A stretch of DNA of 64,000 nt from Flavobacteriales bacterium (GTDB lineage: Bacteria; Bacteroidota; Bacteroidia; Flavobacteriales; Flavobacteriaceae). The stretch spans positions 178,315 to 242,314 of the forward strand of contig JAMOUV010000032.1 in assembly GCA_027067965.1 (NCBI GenBank), in the 5' to 3' direction. Position numbers and translations under genes: made by a program. Positions 1 to 9,560 of the stretch are shown here, piece after piece; position 1 is the first letter of the stretch, and every line of letters starts with the position of its first letter. The notes under the pieces are model-generated. The model was not told the DNA's origin and ran no database searches. It saw only the letters and a list, made by a program, of their open reading frames with translations.

Positions 1-316
1 CGATTCTCTCCTGCTTGGCTATTCCGCAAAAAAATGGAAATGGGCGGTTGATAATGAAAAATATGTCTGGCTTTATTTTTTAGATCAAAATTTATTATTT
101 GATACGGACAAAAATTTGGACAAACGCTTTCTGGACCCAGCTCCCTTTTCGAAATTTTATTCCGAAGCCGATAGAGAATCGGCGGGTATGATAGGCAGAT
201 ATATCGGATATCAAATAGTGAAAACTTATGCAAAACGCAATAAAAACGTTGATTTAAAGCAACTTATACAACTTGATGCGCAAACAATTTTTAATCGATC
301 AAAATATAAACCCTAA
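1..316 (+). CDS. gldB: Gliding motility lipoprotein GldB, C-terminal part
   Basis: About 104 C-terminal residues are present; the signal peptide and N-terminal half lie off the left edge. The reading frame is open from base 2 and contains the GldB-like stretch DKRFLDPAPFSKFY followed by GMIGRYIGYQIVKTY, ending in FNRSKYKP. GldB is a cell-envelope protein required for gliding motility in flavobacteria, with a zincin-like fold and unknown biochemical activity. It is followed after 5 bases by gldC, the known gldB-gldC arrangement, which supports the call. An internal ATG at 116 is not the start because coding similarity continues upstream of it. This gene is the clearest taxonomic marker of the window. 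Confidence 0.88.
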   Translation, partial: DSLLLGYSAKKWKWAVDNEKYVWLYFLDQNLLFDTDKNLDKRFLDPAPFSKFYSEADRESAGMIGRYIGYQIVKTYAKRNKNVDLKQLIQLDAQTIFNRSKYKP

Positions 317-321
317 TTATT

Positions 322-672
322 ATGGCAATAAAACACCACAGTAAAATTATTCTGGAAATCGGTTTGGACGAGAATCGCATACCCGAAAAAATCACCTGGA
401 CCGCGACGGATGCGGGTATCGAAAACGAACCGGCAGAGGCCTTTCTGTTATCGGTTTGGAATGATGAAACCAAAGAAACCCTGCGACTGGATTTATGGAC
501 CAAAGAAATGAAAGTATTCGAAATGCAATTTTTTGTTTGGCAAACCATCCGTTCTTTAGCGGAAACTTATCGCAAAGCGACCGGTGATGACAAAATGGCC
601 GATACCATCTTGGATTTGGCCGATTATATGGAAGAAAAATTGGAATTGAAAAAAGGTCCGCAGGACAGATAA
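322..672 (+). CDS. gldC: Gliding motility protein GldC
   Basis: 116 residues, the usual length for GldC. The sequence has the family pattern: an N-terminal HHSKIILEIGLDENRIPEKI, then the central LSVWNDETKETLRLDLWTKE, then a C-terminal part ending in YMEEKLELKK. There is no signal peptide or membrane segment. GldC is a small accessory protein that improves gliding efficiency in flavobacteria; its molecular role is unknown. It lies 5 bases after gldB and 5 bases before menC, so it probably sits in one transcript with gldB and may read into the menaquinone genes. The ATG at 322 is the only sensible start. Confidence 0.93.
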   Translation: MAIKHHSKIILEIGLDENRIPEKITWTATDAGIENEPAEAFLLSVWNDETKETLRLDLWTKEMKVFEMQFFVWQTIRSLAETYRKATGDDKMADTILDLADYMEEKLELKKGPQDR

Positions 673-677
673 ATATA

Positions 678-1730
678 ATGAAAGCCGAGTTCATTCCATA
701 TCGGTTGATTTTCAAACGTCCCGCCGGGACATCCCGCGGCACCTTGCATTATAAAGATACCTTTTTTATTGTTTTGCGTGATGGCGATAACACCGCCATC
801 GGCGAAAGTGCACTATTTCGCGGACTAAGTGCCGACGACCGGCCCGGATATGAAAAAAAATTAAGCAATGTTATCCGTGAAATAAATTCGGGAAAGCCGG
901 TTGACCTGACTAATCTCAAAGAATGGCCTTCCATTGTTTTCGGATTGGAAAGTGCTTTTAAATCTTTAAATTCTACACAACCGGAAATCTTGTTCCCTTC
1001 CGCATTTACAAAAGGAAAGGCCAGTATTCCCATCAACGGATTGATTTGGATGGGTAGCAAAGATTTTATGTTCGAGCAAATCAAAGAAAAAATAGAAAAA
1101 GGATTCCGTGTCATTAAATTAAAAATAGGTGCCATTGATTTTGACGAGGAAATCGAATTAATTAAATTCATCAGGCAACAATTCTCCGCCGATACGATTG
1201 AAATTCGCTTGGACGCCAACGGCGCCTTTTCACCTGAAGATGCGCCGGAGAAAATTAAACGGCTGAGCGACTTTCATATTCATTCCATCGAACAACCCAT
1301 AAAACCGGGACAACGGGACGAAATGGCTTTATTATGCGAACAATCCCCCATTCCCATTGCATTGGATGAAGAATTAATCGGCATTTACGATTCTCATCAA
1401 AAAGAAGAATTATTGCAACATATCAAACCGCAATTTATCATCCTTAAACCCTCACTTGTGGGCGGATTTTCCGGAACGGACAAATGGATAAAATGGGCGG
1501 AAACGAACCGAACCGGATGGTGGATTACCTCCGCCTTGGAGTCCAATATCGGACTGAATGCCATCGCTCAATATACCTATACGAAAAATGTCCGTATCCC
1601 ACAAGGATTGGGAACGGGAGGACTTTTCGTCAACAACATACCCTCTCCTTTGTATTTAATTCGGGATGGTTTACATTTCGATCCGCGAAAGAAAATTGAA
1701 TGGCCTCCAACCAATAATTCACAAATATGA
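678..1730 (+). CDS. menC: o-Succinylbenzoate synthase (menaquinone biosynthesis)
   Basis: 350 residues, a normal size for this enolase-superfamily enzyme, which dehydrates SHCHC to o-succinylbenzoate in menaquinone synthesis. The superfamily signature is visible in order: the catalytic lysine in VIKLKIG, the metal-binding aspartate in RLDANGAF, the glutamate in SIEQP, the acidic pair in ALDEEL and the second catalytic lysine in ILKPSLVGGF. All expected active-site residues are present. It starts 5 bases after gldC, and its stop overlaps the menE start (ATGA). The neighbouring menE makes MenC more likely than a muconate-lactonizing or dipeptide-epimerase paralogue. The other men genes are not in the window. 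Confidence 0.92.
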   Translation: MKAEFIPYRLIFKRPAGTSRGTLHYKDTFFIVLRDGDNTAIGESALFRGLSADDRPGYEKKLSNVIREINSGKPVDLTNLKEWPSIVFGLESAFKSLNSTQPEILFPSAFTKGKASIPINGLIWMGSKDFMFEQIKEKIEKGFRVIKLKIGAIDFDEEIELIKFIRQQFSADTIEIRLDANGAFSPEDAPEKIKRLSDFHIHSIEQPIKPGQRDEMALLCEQSPIPIALDEELIGIYDSHQKEELLQHIKPQFIILKPSLVGGFSGTDKWIKWAETNRTGWWITSALESNIGLNAIAQYTYTKNVRIPQGLGTGGLFVNNIPSPLYLIRDGLHFDPRKKIEWPPTNNSQI

Positions 1731-2782
1731 ACATCCGCATTCAAATAAACGGCCAAACTTTCGAATCGTCCGAGGATTTGCTTGTTTATATCGGAAATTG
1801 TTTTCCGTCGCATGCGAATTTCTTATCCGCCTGGTTTTCCCCGACCGATACCGTCGATATCACCACTTCCGGCTCCACCGGCAAACCGAAAACCATTACT
1901 TTTCCAAAGGAGAAACTGATTAAAAGCGCCCGCCGGACCATCGACATATTTAAATTATACGAAGGAACCAAAACTCTTCTTAATCTGCCTTCTTCGTTTG
2001 TGGCCGGAAAAATGATGTGGATTCGTGCTTTAACCGGACATTGGGACTTGCATCTGCTGGACCCGTCCGAAAAAATTCCCGCGAATCTTTCTTATGATTT
2101 CGGCGCCATGGTCCCCCTGCAAATCCAGAAAAATCCCGGCATTACCGACAATTTTACCAAACTTATAATAGGCGGTGCACCGATAGCCGATGAATTATTC
2201 CATGACCTTTCGCATCGGAAAAATGCCATTTTTCAAACTTACGGCATGACCGAAACCCTCACCCATGTGGCCTTGATGCCGCTCACAGCGCAAGCAGCCG
2301 CCATAATAAAAAAATCTCATCCTTCCGATAAAGTATTTCATGCATTGGACGGCGTAAGTTTTTCGGTCGATGAAAGACAATGTCTGATAGTAAAAGACTC
2401 GCGAACCGATCTTAAAGTCACTACTAACGACATAGTGGAGTTGCTTGACAATCAATCGTTTAAATGGATTGGAAGATACGATCATGTCATCAATAGTGGT
2501 GGAATCAAATTTTTTCCGGAACAAGTGGAAAAAAAATTATCTCCCTACCTGTCAACCCAATTTATTATCACAGCCGTCCCCGATAAGAAATGGGGCGATA
2601 AAACCATATTGGTCATTGAAGGAACTCCTTATGAATTGCCTTCCGAAATATTTGATAAAGCGGGATTGAAATTCTATGAAAAACCCAAACGGATTATTTT
2701 CCTCCCCGAATTTCCCCGAACCGCGAGCGGAAAAATAAAACGGGAAGAAATCAGGAAATTACTTCTACGGGACAAATTTTGA
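1727..2782 (+). CDS. menE: o-Succinylbenzoate-CoA ligase (menaquinone biosynthesis)
   Basis: 351 residues, shorter than most acyl-CoA synthetases but normal for Bacteroidota MenE. It belongs to the ANL adenylate-forming superfamily: phosphate-binding loop TTSGSTGKPKTI near residue 48, the YGMTET motif in the middle, the hinge region WIGRYDHVINSGGIKFFPEQ, and the C-terminal lysine motif in PRTASGKIKREEI. It activates o-succinylbenzoate to its CoA thioester, the step after MenC. The ATG shares four bases with the menC stop, indicating translational coupling. Confidence 0.93.
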   Translation: MNIRIQINGQTFESSEDLLVYIGNCFPSHANFLSAWFSPTDTVDITTSGSTGKPKTITFPKEKLIKSARRTIDIFKLYEGTKTLLNLPSSFVAGKMMWIRALTGHWDLHLLDPSEKIPANLSYDFGAMVPLQIQKNPGITDNFTKLIIGGAPIADELFHDLSHRKNAIFQTYGMTETLTHVALMPLTAQAAAIIKKSHPSDKVFHALDGVSFSVDERQCLIVKDSRTDLKVTTNDIVELLDNQSFKWIGRYDHVINSGGIKFFPEQVEKKLSPYLSTQFIITAVPDKKWGDKTILVIEGTPYELPSEIFDKAGLKFYEKPKRIIFLPEFPRTASGKIKREEIRKLLLRDKF

Positions 2783-2916
2783 TGCTTCAAAACAAATTGT
2801 CTTTACTAAATTCCGAAGAATTATTTTTCTTTATCACAAGCATTTCCGAAAAAGAATTAACCGAAATCCAAATACTTTCACCCCGACAATTCGAAAATCA
2901 AACGGAAATGTATTGA
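2782..2916 (+). CDS. Small hypothetical protein downstream of menE
   Basis: A 44-codon frame beginning MLQNKLSLLNSEELFFF and ending FENQTEMY. Its ATG uses the last base of the menE stop codon (TGATG arrangement), so it could be translated by reinitiation. It has no recognisable domain. Codon use resembles the neighbours, but the frame is short enough to be chance. It ends 27 bases before the queA promoter. Confidence 0.3.
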   Translation: MLQNKLSLLNSEELFFFITSISEKELTEIQILSPRQFENQTEMY

Positions 2917-2942
2917 ATCATAAATTCAAGTTTTTCAATGAC

Positions 2943-2974
2943 TTGACATCGGGGTTATTATTTTCATATCTTTG
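2943..2974 (+). promoter_or_regulatory. Bacteroidota-type promoter for queA
   Basis: A TTGA element at 2943-2946, a 20-base spacer, then TATCTTTG at 2967-2974, matching the flavobacterial -33 TTTG / -7 TAnnTTTG pattern. The queA ATG follows 25 bases later. Confidence 0.72.
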
Positions 2975-2999
2975 CAAATCGTAAGCATAAAATATTTTT

Positions 3000-4049
3000 A
3001 TGAAATTATCAGAATTCGATTACCATCTCCCCAAAGAACTTATCGCAGAATACCCCGCCGACTTACGAGATGAATCCCGCCTGATGGTTGTTCATCGGGA
3101 TACGGGTGAAATCGAACACCGGCTTTTCAAAGATATTGTCGATTATTTCGACGAAGGAGATGTATTGGTTTTAAACAACACCAAGGTTTTTCCCGCCCGG
3201 CTAATCGGGACCAAGGAAAAGACCGGAGCCAAGATTGAAATTTTCTTATTGCGCGAATTGGATCCGCAAACCCGTTTATGGGATGTATTGGTGGAACCGG
3301 CTCGAAAAATCCGTATCGGAAACAAATTATTCTTCGGAGAAGACGGTGAAATGGTAGCGGAAGTTATCGATAATACCACTTCCCGCGGCCGTACCATTCG
3401 ATTTTTATCGGATGAACCTTACGAAGAATATAGAAAGCATTTAAATGAATTGGGAAAAACCCCACTTCCTAAATACATCAAACGCGAAGAAGAAGATTTT
3501 GACAAGGAACGCTATCAAACCGTTTATGCAAAAAAAGAAGGCGCCGTGGCCGCTCCTACGGCAGGTCTACATTTTTCAAAAAGATTATTAAAACGATTGG
3601 AATTCAAGGACGTCTTGCTGCCCGAAATTACGCTTCATGTGGGTATTGGCACCTTTAGTCCGGTTGAAGTGGAAGATTTGGCCAAGCATAAAATGGATTC
3701 AGAATACTTCGAAATCACTGAAGAAGCGGCAGATATTATTAACCAAGCATTGGATAAAGGGAAAAAAGTGGCTGCGGTAGGCACCACCGTGGTCCGGGCA
3801 TTGGAATCCTCCGTTTCGGCAAGCAACCGGGTGGTCCCCTCCGCCACATGGACCCATAAATTTATCTACCCGCCCTATAATTTTAAAATTCCCAACGCAC
3901 TTATCACCAATTTTCATCTTCCGAAATCCACTTTACTTATGTTGGTAGCGGCATTCGGCGGTTATGATTTGATTATGAAAGCATATAAAATAGCCGTGGA
4001 AGAAAAATATCGCTTTTATTCCTACGGCGACGCGATGCTTATTATCTGA
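3000..4049 (+). CDS. queA: S-adenosylmethionine:tRNA ribosyltransferase-isomerase
   Basis: 349 residues, the usual QueA length. It opens with the hallmark [19 protein letters not shown], followed by RDESRLMV, the [12 protein letters not shown] segment, the [10 protein letters not shown] motif near residue 185 and the C-terminal [16 protein letters not shown]. QueA transfers and isomerises the ribosyl group of SAM onto preQ1 at the tRNA wobble position to make epoxyqueuosine. The downstream metallo-hydrolase gene starts on the last base of the queA stop (TGATG), so the two are one operon. Confidence 0.96.
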   Translation: MKLSEFDYHLPKELIAEYPADLRDESRLMVVHRDTGEIEHRLFKDIVDYFDEGDVLVLNNTKVFPARLIGTKEKTGAKIEIFLLRELDPQTRLWDVLVEPARKIRIGNKLFFGEDGEMVAEVIDNTTSRGRTIRFLSDEPYEEYRKHLNELGKTPLPKYIKREEEDFDKERYQTVYAKKEGAVAAPTAGLHFSKRLLKRLEFKDVLLPEITLHVGIGTFSPVEVEDLAKHKMDSEYFEITEEAADIINQALDKGKKVAAVGTTVVRALESSVSASNRVVPSATWTHKFIYPPYNFKIPNALITNFHLPKSTLLMLVAAFGGYDLIMKAYKIAVEEKYRFYSYGDAMLII

Positions 4050-4825
4050 TGAAAATTCTTTTTCTCGGTACCGGTGCATCATTGGGAACTCCCGTTTTAG
4101 GGTGTAAATGTGAAGTTTGCCGATCGGCAGATTTGCGCGATAGGCGTTTACGCAGCTCCCTTTACATCGAAAATGCAAACGAACATATTTTAATCGACCC
4201 GGGACCCGATTTTCGCCAACAATGCCTCACGCACCACATTACACATATCGATAGTTTCCTTATTACCCACCCCCATCATGATCATATCGGCGGTATGGAT
4301 GAAACACGCGCGATTTATTATGCCATGAACCGAACACCTTTGCAATTTTATGCCGAAAAATTCAGCATAGAAAAAATTCATAAATATTACGATTATTTAT
4401 TTCCCCTCGAACAAAAACCGCAATATCACGGCGCCCCGGAAGCGATTTTTAATGAAATTCATGCGGGCGAAATTTTCAATACGAAGAATAATCGAATCTT
4501 GGCCCTGCGTGCATATCACGGCCCCATGCCGGTGACGGGCTTTAAAATCGGAAATCTGGTTTACATGACCGATGTGAAAGAAATTCCCGAAGAAACCTCC
4601 CTGCATATAAATAATGATACTATGTTGATTATTAGCGCCTTGCATGTTAGGCCACATGCCTTGCATTTCAATTTGGAAGAAGCATTGGAATTTGTCCGTA
4701 AAGTCAAACCGCGCCGTACTTATCTAACCCATATCAGCCATTGGATGGGCTTATATAAAAACGTTTCCCGGATACTTCCGGAAAACGTTTATTTGGCTTA
4801 TGACGGGTTGGAAATTATTATTTAA
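4049..4825 (+). CDS. Metallo-beta-lactamase-fold hydrolase, PhnP/LipB-like
   Basis: 258 residues. It starts [19 protein letters not shown] and carries the MBL metal motif HPHHDHIGG near residue 73, with further histidines in RAYHGP, DVKE (aspartate ligand) and LTHISHWMG near the C-terminus. The cysteine pair CKCEVC near residue 25 is typical of the PhnP-like subgroup, where it binds a structural metal. These proteins are phosphodiesterases; the physiological substrate here is unknown. It is translationally coupled to queA and converges tail to tail with the DUF2147 gene, the coding regions overlapping by 8 bases. Confidence 0.85.
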   Translation: MKILFLGTGASLGTPVLGCKCEVCRSADLRDRRLRSSLYIENANEHILIDPGPDFRQQCLTHHITHIDSFLITHPHHDHIGGMDETRAIYYAMNRTPLQFYAEKFSIEKIHKYYDYLFPLEQKPQYHGAPEAIFNEIHAGEIFNTKNNRILALRAYHGPMPVTGFKIGNLVYMTDVKEIPEETSLHINNDTMLIISALHVRPHALHFNLEEALEFVRKVKPRRTYLTHISHWMGLYKNVSRILPENVYLAYDGLEIII

Positions 4826-5252
4826 CCCGGTACCAATATTGTGTGCGGCCAATCAAGGAAAAGCCGATATAACCGCGTACTTTTAGTTTATCGGGTTCTA
4901 CCAATTGCAGGTACACACTATATTCTTTTGCATTCTTGGGATCCATAATGGTGCCATCTTCCCATTCCTTATCATCCGCATCGTATTCTAAGTCTTTTAA
5001 AATATTCAACCCGATAATATTTTTGTCTTTATATTTTCCTTCGCAGGTTCTACAAACGCCGTCTTTATTTTCTTCGGTTAATAATTGCACGATTTTTCCG
5101 TAGTATTTATCACCTTTTTTATAAATTTCCACGATGGATTTGGCTTTACCCGTCGCATCGTCAATGGTTTTCCATTTTCCGACAATTTCATCCTGGGCAA
5201 GACCCAGATTTACCGCAAATATTACAGCGAATAATAAAATGATTTTTTTCAT
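4818..5252 (-). CDS. DUF2147 family secreted protein
   Basis: 144 residues with a clear signal peptide (MKKIILLFAVIFAVNLGLAQ). The mature part begins DEIVGKWKTIDDATGKAKS and ends YIGFSLIGRTQYWYRVK, the DUF2147 pattern of a lipocalin-like beta-barrel with a WKT start and a conserved RGYIG/WYR end. A CRTCEG pair near the middle is also typical. Function unknown; such proteins are abundant in Bacteroidota and are predicted to be periplasmic or exported. Transcribed alone, with about 150 bases to the next leftward gene. Confidence 0.88.
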   Translation of the reverse strand: MKKIILLFAVIFAVNLGLAQDEIVGKWKTIDDATGKAKSIVEIYKKGDKYYGKIVQLLTEENKDGVCRTCEGKYKDKNIIGLNILKDLEYDADDKEWEDGTIMDPKNAKEYSVYLQLVEPDKLKVRGYIGFSLIGRTQYWYRVK

Positions 5253-5400
5253 ATCGATAGTTTTTAAGATTAATTTGTTGTCAATTTAATAATTTTTACC
5301 GATATATAAATGAGAAAATCATGCCAAAAATAAATTTTAGCCCGAAAAAATGAAAAAACAAGCGGAAAGAATGAGAATAATACCGATTGAAATTTCGGTT

Positions 5401-6438
5401 TTATTTTTCGTAAAATTTCCGATACCAATCAATAAATTTACTCACTCCTTCGTATAAATCGGTGGATGGTTGGTAGGAGAAGTCTTTTGTTAGTTGGGAA
5501 GTATCGGCATAGGTAGAGGGTACGTCGCCCGGTTGCATAGGCAAATAATTCATAATTGCTTTTTTTCCGGTCAAATTTTCAATAGTATGAATAAAATCCA
5601 TTAGGGGAACGGGTTTTCCTCTTCCGATATTATAAATTTTATAGGGAGCAGGCGTATCAGGATTGTTTCCCGGTACGGCTACTTTTTCCACAGCGTCAAT
5701 GGTTTTTATAACACCTTCGATAATATCATCGATATAAGTAAAATCCCTTTCCATTTTTCCATAATTATATACATCGATGGGTTTATCCTCCATAATATTT
5801 TTCACGAATTTAAAAATAGCCATATCCGGCCGCCCCCAAGGGCCGTAAACGGTAAAAAAACGTAAGCCAATTGTCGGTATATTAAATAAATAGGAATAGG
5901 TATGACTAAACAATTCATCGGCTTTTTTGGTGGCCGCATATAAACTTACGGGAAAATCTACTTTATCATAAATGGAAAAGGGTTGTTTTTTATTTATTCC
6001 ATATACACTACTACTGCTGGCGTAAATAAAAGGCATCGGGCCATAATGCCTGACTGCTTCCAATAAATGAAATTGACCGGTAATATTCGAATGAATGTAT
6101 TTTTCCGGATTAGTAATCGAATATCTCACACCTGCTTGGGCAGCCAAATGACATACTTTATCGAATTTTTCCCGTTTAAAGAGGTTAAATATTTTTTCCT
6201 TATCGGCGATATCCAACTTAATAAACCGATAATTTGGATAAGAATGACTGGTAATTAATTTATTATATTCAATTTCTTTTTGTGGAATACCGGAATCTTC
6301 CAGCCGGGCCAATTTAAGACGCACGTCATAATAATCGTTTATATTGTCCAACCCTACTACTTCGTCGCCACGTTCCATTAATTGCTTAGCCAAATGGTAT
6401 CCGATAAATCCGGCTGTTCCGGTGATGAGGATTTTCAT
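5401..6438 (-). CDS. UDP-glucuronate 4-epimerase-like NAD-dependent epimerase
   Basis: 345 residues of the extended short-chain dehydrogenase fold. It has the NAD-binding TGTAGFIGYHLAKQL at the N-terminus, DNINDYYDVRLKLARL (characteristic of the UDP-glucuronate epimerase group), the catalytic SSSSVYG serine and the YAATK tyrosine/lysine pair near residue 170, and GLRFFTVYGPWGRPDMA after it. The product would be UDP-galacturonate for surface polysaccharide. It is the last gene of the leftward operon that begins with the flippase at 12480, 6 bases after the preceding glycosyltransferase. Its base composition is more GC-rich than the genes before it. Confidence 0.9.
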   Translation of the reverse strand: MKILITGTAGFIGYHLAKQLMERGDEVVGLDNINDYYDVRLKLARLEDSGIPQKEIEYNKLITSHSYPNYRFIKLDIADKEKIFNLFKREKFDKVCHLAAQAGVRYSITNPEKYIHSNITGQFHLLEAVRHYGPMPFIYASSSSVYGINKKQPFSIYDKVDFPVSLYAATKKADELFSHTYSYLFNIPTIGLRFFTVYGPWGRPDMAIFKFVKNIMEDKPIDVYNYGKMERDFTYIDDIIEGVIKTIDAVEKVAVPGNNPDTPAPYKIYNIGRGKPVPLMDFIHTIENLTGKKAIMNYLPMQPGDVPSTYADTSQLTKDFSYQPSTDLYEGVSKFIDWYRKFYEK

Positions 6439-6444
6439 ATGAAG

Positions 6445-7458
6445 TTAAATTAAAATTTGTTCTTTTATAATTTTTGAAGCAGCTTCCTTTGAAAAATATT
6501 TTTTTAATTTATTTCTTCGTTTTTCTAAAATTTGTTTAGAAATATTCGGTAATTCATTTACAATAAATTTTTTCATTTCGTCAATGGAATTAAAAGTAAA
6601 TATAAGATTTTCTTTCTCAAAAAAATCCACGCCACTAAATCGTAAAGATAACACTGGCCTTCGACATGCAATAGCTTCTAATGCTACGTTCGGAGTTCCT
6701 TCATTCGTTGAAGTTATAATTAATGCAGAACATTTTGATAAAATAGCCGGGATATTGTTTGTTGATGCAATGAATTGGATAGGTTGATTTTCTGCTTCTT
6801 TTTTGGTTTTATTTAGTAAAGGCCCTTGACCTATCATTATGCCTTTGTAATTGTATTTATTTAAATTTTTTATAAGATTAATAAATAACTCAGGACGCTT
6901 TACGGGAAACATTCTTCCGACAAAACACAATGTTTTGTTATTTTCTTTTGAATTACAATTAAATTTTTCAAAATCAATTATATTAGGTAGAACAATTATA
7001 TTTCTTTTAAAAAAAATCTTTTTTGCATTTGTGGCTCCATGATGGGAATTTGCTACAATTTTATCAGGAAGAGAATAATGTAACCATGAAAAGATTCCAT
7101 TATTCTTTTTTTCTACATATGCATCATTGCGAATGGAACCAATAGAAATACTGTTGGTAAATCTTCCTGCAATAGCACCATAAAAATTGGTGTAAAAATG
7201 AAAGCTATAAATATAATCAGGGCTAAATTCACGTGCTTTTTTTATAACGTCTCTTATTTTTAAAATTTTATTTTTTCTTTGTTTAATATATTCAACATCA
7301 ATACCTATTTTTTTTAATTTATCTTCGTAAAATTCTCCTTGAGTAAAACTTAATAATTTGATACGATATTCTTTATTTAATAAATTAAGGAGGTAATACA
7401 ATTGACGTTCAGCTCCTCCTTGTCCCAATGTACCTGCTATAAATAATATTTTTTTCAT
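6445..7458 (-). CDS. Glycosyltransferase family 4
   Basis: 337 residues with a GT-B fold signature. The N-terminal MKKILFIAGTLGQGGAERQL is the classic GT4 start; the C-terminal half has LCFVGRMFPVKRPELFI and the EX7E motif in TNEGTPNVALEAIACRRPVL. It is a retaining, presumably cytoplasmic, sugar transferase in polysaccharide repeat assembly; donor and acceptor cannot be read from sequence. Its start overlaps the stop of the upstream glycosyltransferase by four bases (ATGA). It is strongly AT-rich compared with the housekeeping genes in the window. Confidence 0.9.
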   Translation of the reverse strand: MKKILFIAGTLGQGGAERQLYYLLNLLNKEYRIKLLSFTQGEFYEDKLKKIGIDVEYIKQRKNKILKIRDVIKKAREFSPDYIYSFHFYTNFYGAIAGRFTNSISIGSIRNDAYVEKKNNGIFSWLHYSLPDKIVANSHHGATNAKKIFFKRNIIVLPNIIDFEKFNCNSKENNKTLCFVGRMFPVKRPELFINLIKNLNKYNYKGIMIGQGPLLNKTKKEAENQPIQFIASTNNIPAILSKCSALIITSTNEGTPNVALEAIACRRPVLSLRFSGVDFFEKENLIFTFNSIDEMKKFIVNELPNISKQILEKRRNKLKKYFSKEAASKIIKEQILI

Positions 7459-8600
7459 TTGAAGTGAAGCATTTTGATGTATTTATTTATTTCTTTTCGC
7501 CATTGTTCCAATGTATAGTTTTTTGAAAATTCAATAGCATGAGCAGCCATTTCAACAAATTTGTTTGGATGATTTATTAAATATTCCACATGTTTAGTAA
7601 TTTCTTCCGGTGATCTTTCTTCTAAAATGAATCCCGCATGAGATTCCGGAATTAAATCTTTCAGCACGGAAACACCGGTGCTTATTACCACATTCCCTTG
7701 GCTCATTGCTTCCATAACAACTTTAGGAAATCCTTCGGTTTTGGAAGGGAAAACAAGTATATCAGTTTTTCTCAACTCCTTTATTATTTCCTCATGAGTT
7801 AATTTTCCGGTGAATAGAATATGATTTTCAATTTGTAATTTTTTAGCCAGATTCTTGAGATAAGGCAAAAAATCCCCATCTCCTATAACTTGTAAGGAAA
7901 TTTTATATTTTTTAGAGAGTTCTTTAATACTACGAATAATAAGATCTGTACCCTTAGATTCGGTTTGTCTTCCTATATGAATTAAATTGGTTTTTTTTTG
8001 AAGAAGACCATAGTTTTTTCTAGGTTTCGAAAGAATTTCGGTTTCAGAAATAGAAGTGGAAAAAATCCAATATATATTCTTATTAGTAGATGGCGGTTTT
8101 TTCCCTCCTCCGGTTGCTAATATGATTCGTTTCGGAGAAGCATATTTTTCCATATATTTTTTCCACATTTTTTCCGCAAGTGTTTTAGTTTTATACCAAT
8201 TCCCCGAATAACGTAATAACATCGGTTTCCCGGTGAGATGAGACATAAAAATTCCTACTGTTCCTACATCCCCTGGAATAATAGGATGAATAAAATCGGT
8301 TTTTAATGTCAGTTTTATAAACAGAGGTAAATAATATAAAAACCAAAAAGGAAAAAAGATTTTACGCCAAATACCTCTCCCGGGAGGTTTTGAAATGGGA
8401 TAAAATTTAATTTTAGGGCTTGTAATAAAAATGGAACCTGATTTATTTTCTTTTTTTATTTCAGGAACTACTAATATTAATTCATCTACGTTTGCTGCAA
8501 CATTATCTATTTGAAATGGGAATCCTCCATCTGTTGCCCATCCTGTCGGAGAATTTTCCATGCGCCAACATTCTTTATGGGAAAAAACTATTGCTTTCAT
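7455..8600 (-). CDS. Glycosyltransferase family 4
   Basis: 381 residues. The N-terminal half is a diverged acceptor domain (MKAIVFSHKECWRMENSPTG). The C-terminal donor domain has LIHIGRQTESKGTDLIIRSI, LQVIGDGDFLPYL, FTGKL and the EX7E motif in SKTEGFPKVVMEAMSQGNVV. A hydrophobic stretch near residue 80 (FFPFWFLYYLPLFI) suggests membrane association. It belongs to the AT-rich leftward polysaccharide operon, 21 bases after the kinase gene, and is coupled to the following glycosyltransferase by a four-base overlap. Sugar specificity unknown. Confidence 0.9.
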   Translation of the reverse strand: MKAIVFSHKECWRMENSPTGWATDGGFPFQIDNVAANVDELILVVPEIKKENKSGSIFITSPKIKFYPISKPPGRGIWRKIFFPFWFLYYLPLFIKLTLKTDFIHPIIPGDVGTVGIFMSHLTGKPMLLRYSGNWYKTKTLAEKMWKKYMEKYASPKRIILATGGGKKPPSTNKNIYWIFSTSISETEILSKPRKNYGLLQKKTNLIHIGRQTESKGTDLIIRSIKELSKKYKISLQVIGDGDFLPYLKNLAKKLQIENHILFTGKLTHEEIIKELRKTDILVFPSKTEGFPKVVMEAMSQGNVVISTGVSVLKDLIPESHAGFILEERSPEEITKHVEYLINHPNKFVEMAAHAIEFSKNYTLEQWRKEINKYIKMLHFK

Positions 8601-8621
8601 CTATTTTCGCCTCTTACTATT

Positions 8622-9560
8622 TTAGGAAATACTTTTATGGAAATTTTTTTCATAAAACAAATTTAATTGATTTATTTTATCATTGGTTAGCTTTCTCCCT
8701 TCCCGTGTTAATAATATAATTTTTGTGTAAATAAGATAATACATTAATTCATTGAAATTTAATTTATAAATGTTGAGAAATTTTTTAATTTCTTGTTGAA
8801 TTAAATTTTCGATGTGCGTTTTCGGCGAATAAAATGACCGAACAATATTGAAATCAAAATAAATGGCATATCCCATAATATTGGATGTAAAATCAAATGA
8901 AACCAATTCTTTTGAATTTGCATATTCCCAATCAATGATTTTAACATGATTATTAGTATCAAAGAAATAATTTCCAATGAAAAAATCTCCATGACTAGCT
9001 GAAACAGGTAAGGGAGAATGAATTACAGCAATATTTTTTAAAAGGTCATTAACAATCTTATTGAGATTTTTTTGATTTGAATATTTTTTTTGTAAAGATT
9101 TGAGAGAAGTGACTATTTCAGTTTTAATATTTTCTGCAGGCCATATTTTTCCTACTGTTTCTTTTTGAAATTTATAGAGCCAATCAAAAGAACTTTTTAT
9201 ATATTGATTTATTTCTTTATGTAATTTTTTTGTGTTTTTAGAGTGATTAATATATTCTTGTATTCTAAAGACATAATCATTCCAATTAATTACTTGAAAT
9301 GAAAAGACAATGGCATTTTTAATTTCGTTTGAATTAATTCTGTTTAAAATGTTTTGCATTATTTCATTTTGTCTTTTCATTAATTGCTTAGAGCTTTTTC
9401 TATAGGTAGAAACAATATAAGAAAGTTTATTCTTATTGGAATAAACATAAAAATGAATCGTATTATTTATATTAGGGTTATATGAATGTTGGACAACATA
9501 CTTAACTTTGTTGTCGTTCAAACGAATGGAATTTATAATAAAATCTATGGCATTATCCAT
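8622..9560 (-). CDS. APH/choline-kinase-fold phosphotransferase
   Basis: 312 residues. The C-terminal lobe holds the aminoglycoside-phosphotransferase/choline-kinase catalytic loop SHGDFFIGNYFF (HGDxxxxN) around residue 200 and the metal-binding HVKIIDWEYANSKE (IIDWE) about 20 residues later, so a functional ATP-dependent small-molecule kinase is plausible. The N-terminal lobe is diverged. Among glycan genes such kinases usually phosphorylate a sugar, choline or ethanolamine; which one cannot be told. It overlaps the preceding methyltransferase-like gene by 8 bases. Very AT-rich. Confidence 0.72.
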   Translation of the reverse strand: MDNAIDFIINSIRLNDNKVKYVVQHSYNPNINNTIHFYVYSNKNKLSYIVSTYRKSSKQLMKRQNEIMQNILNRINSNEIKNAIVFSFQVINWNDYVFRIQEYINHSKNTKKLHKEINQYIKSSFDWLYKFQKETVGKIWPAENIKTEIVTSLKSLQKKYSNQKNLNKIVNDLLKNIAVIHSPLPVSASHGDFFIGNYFFDTNNHVKIIDWEYANSKELVSFDFTSNIMGYAIYFDFNIVRSFYSPKTHIENLIQQEIKKFLNIYKLNFNELMYYLIYTKIILLTREGRKLTNDKINQLNLFYEKNFHKSIS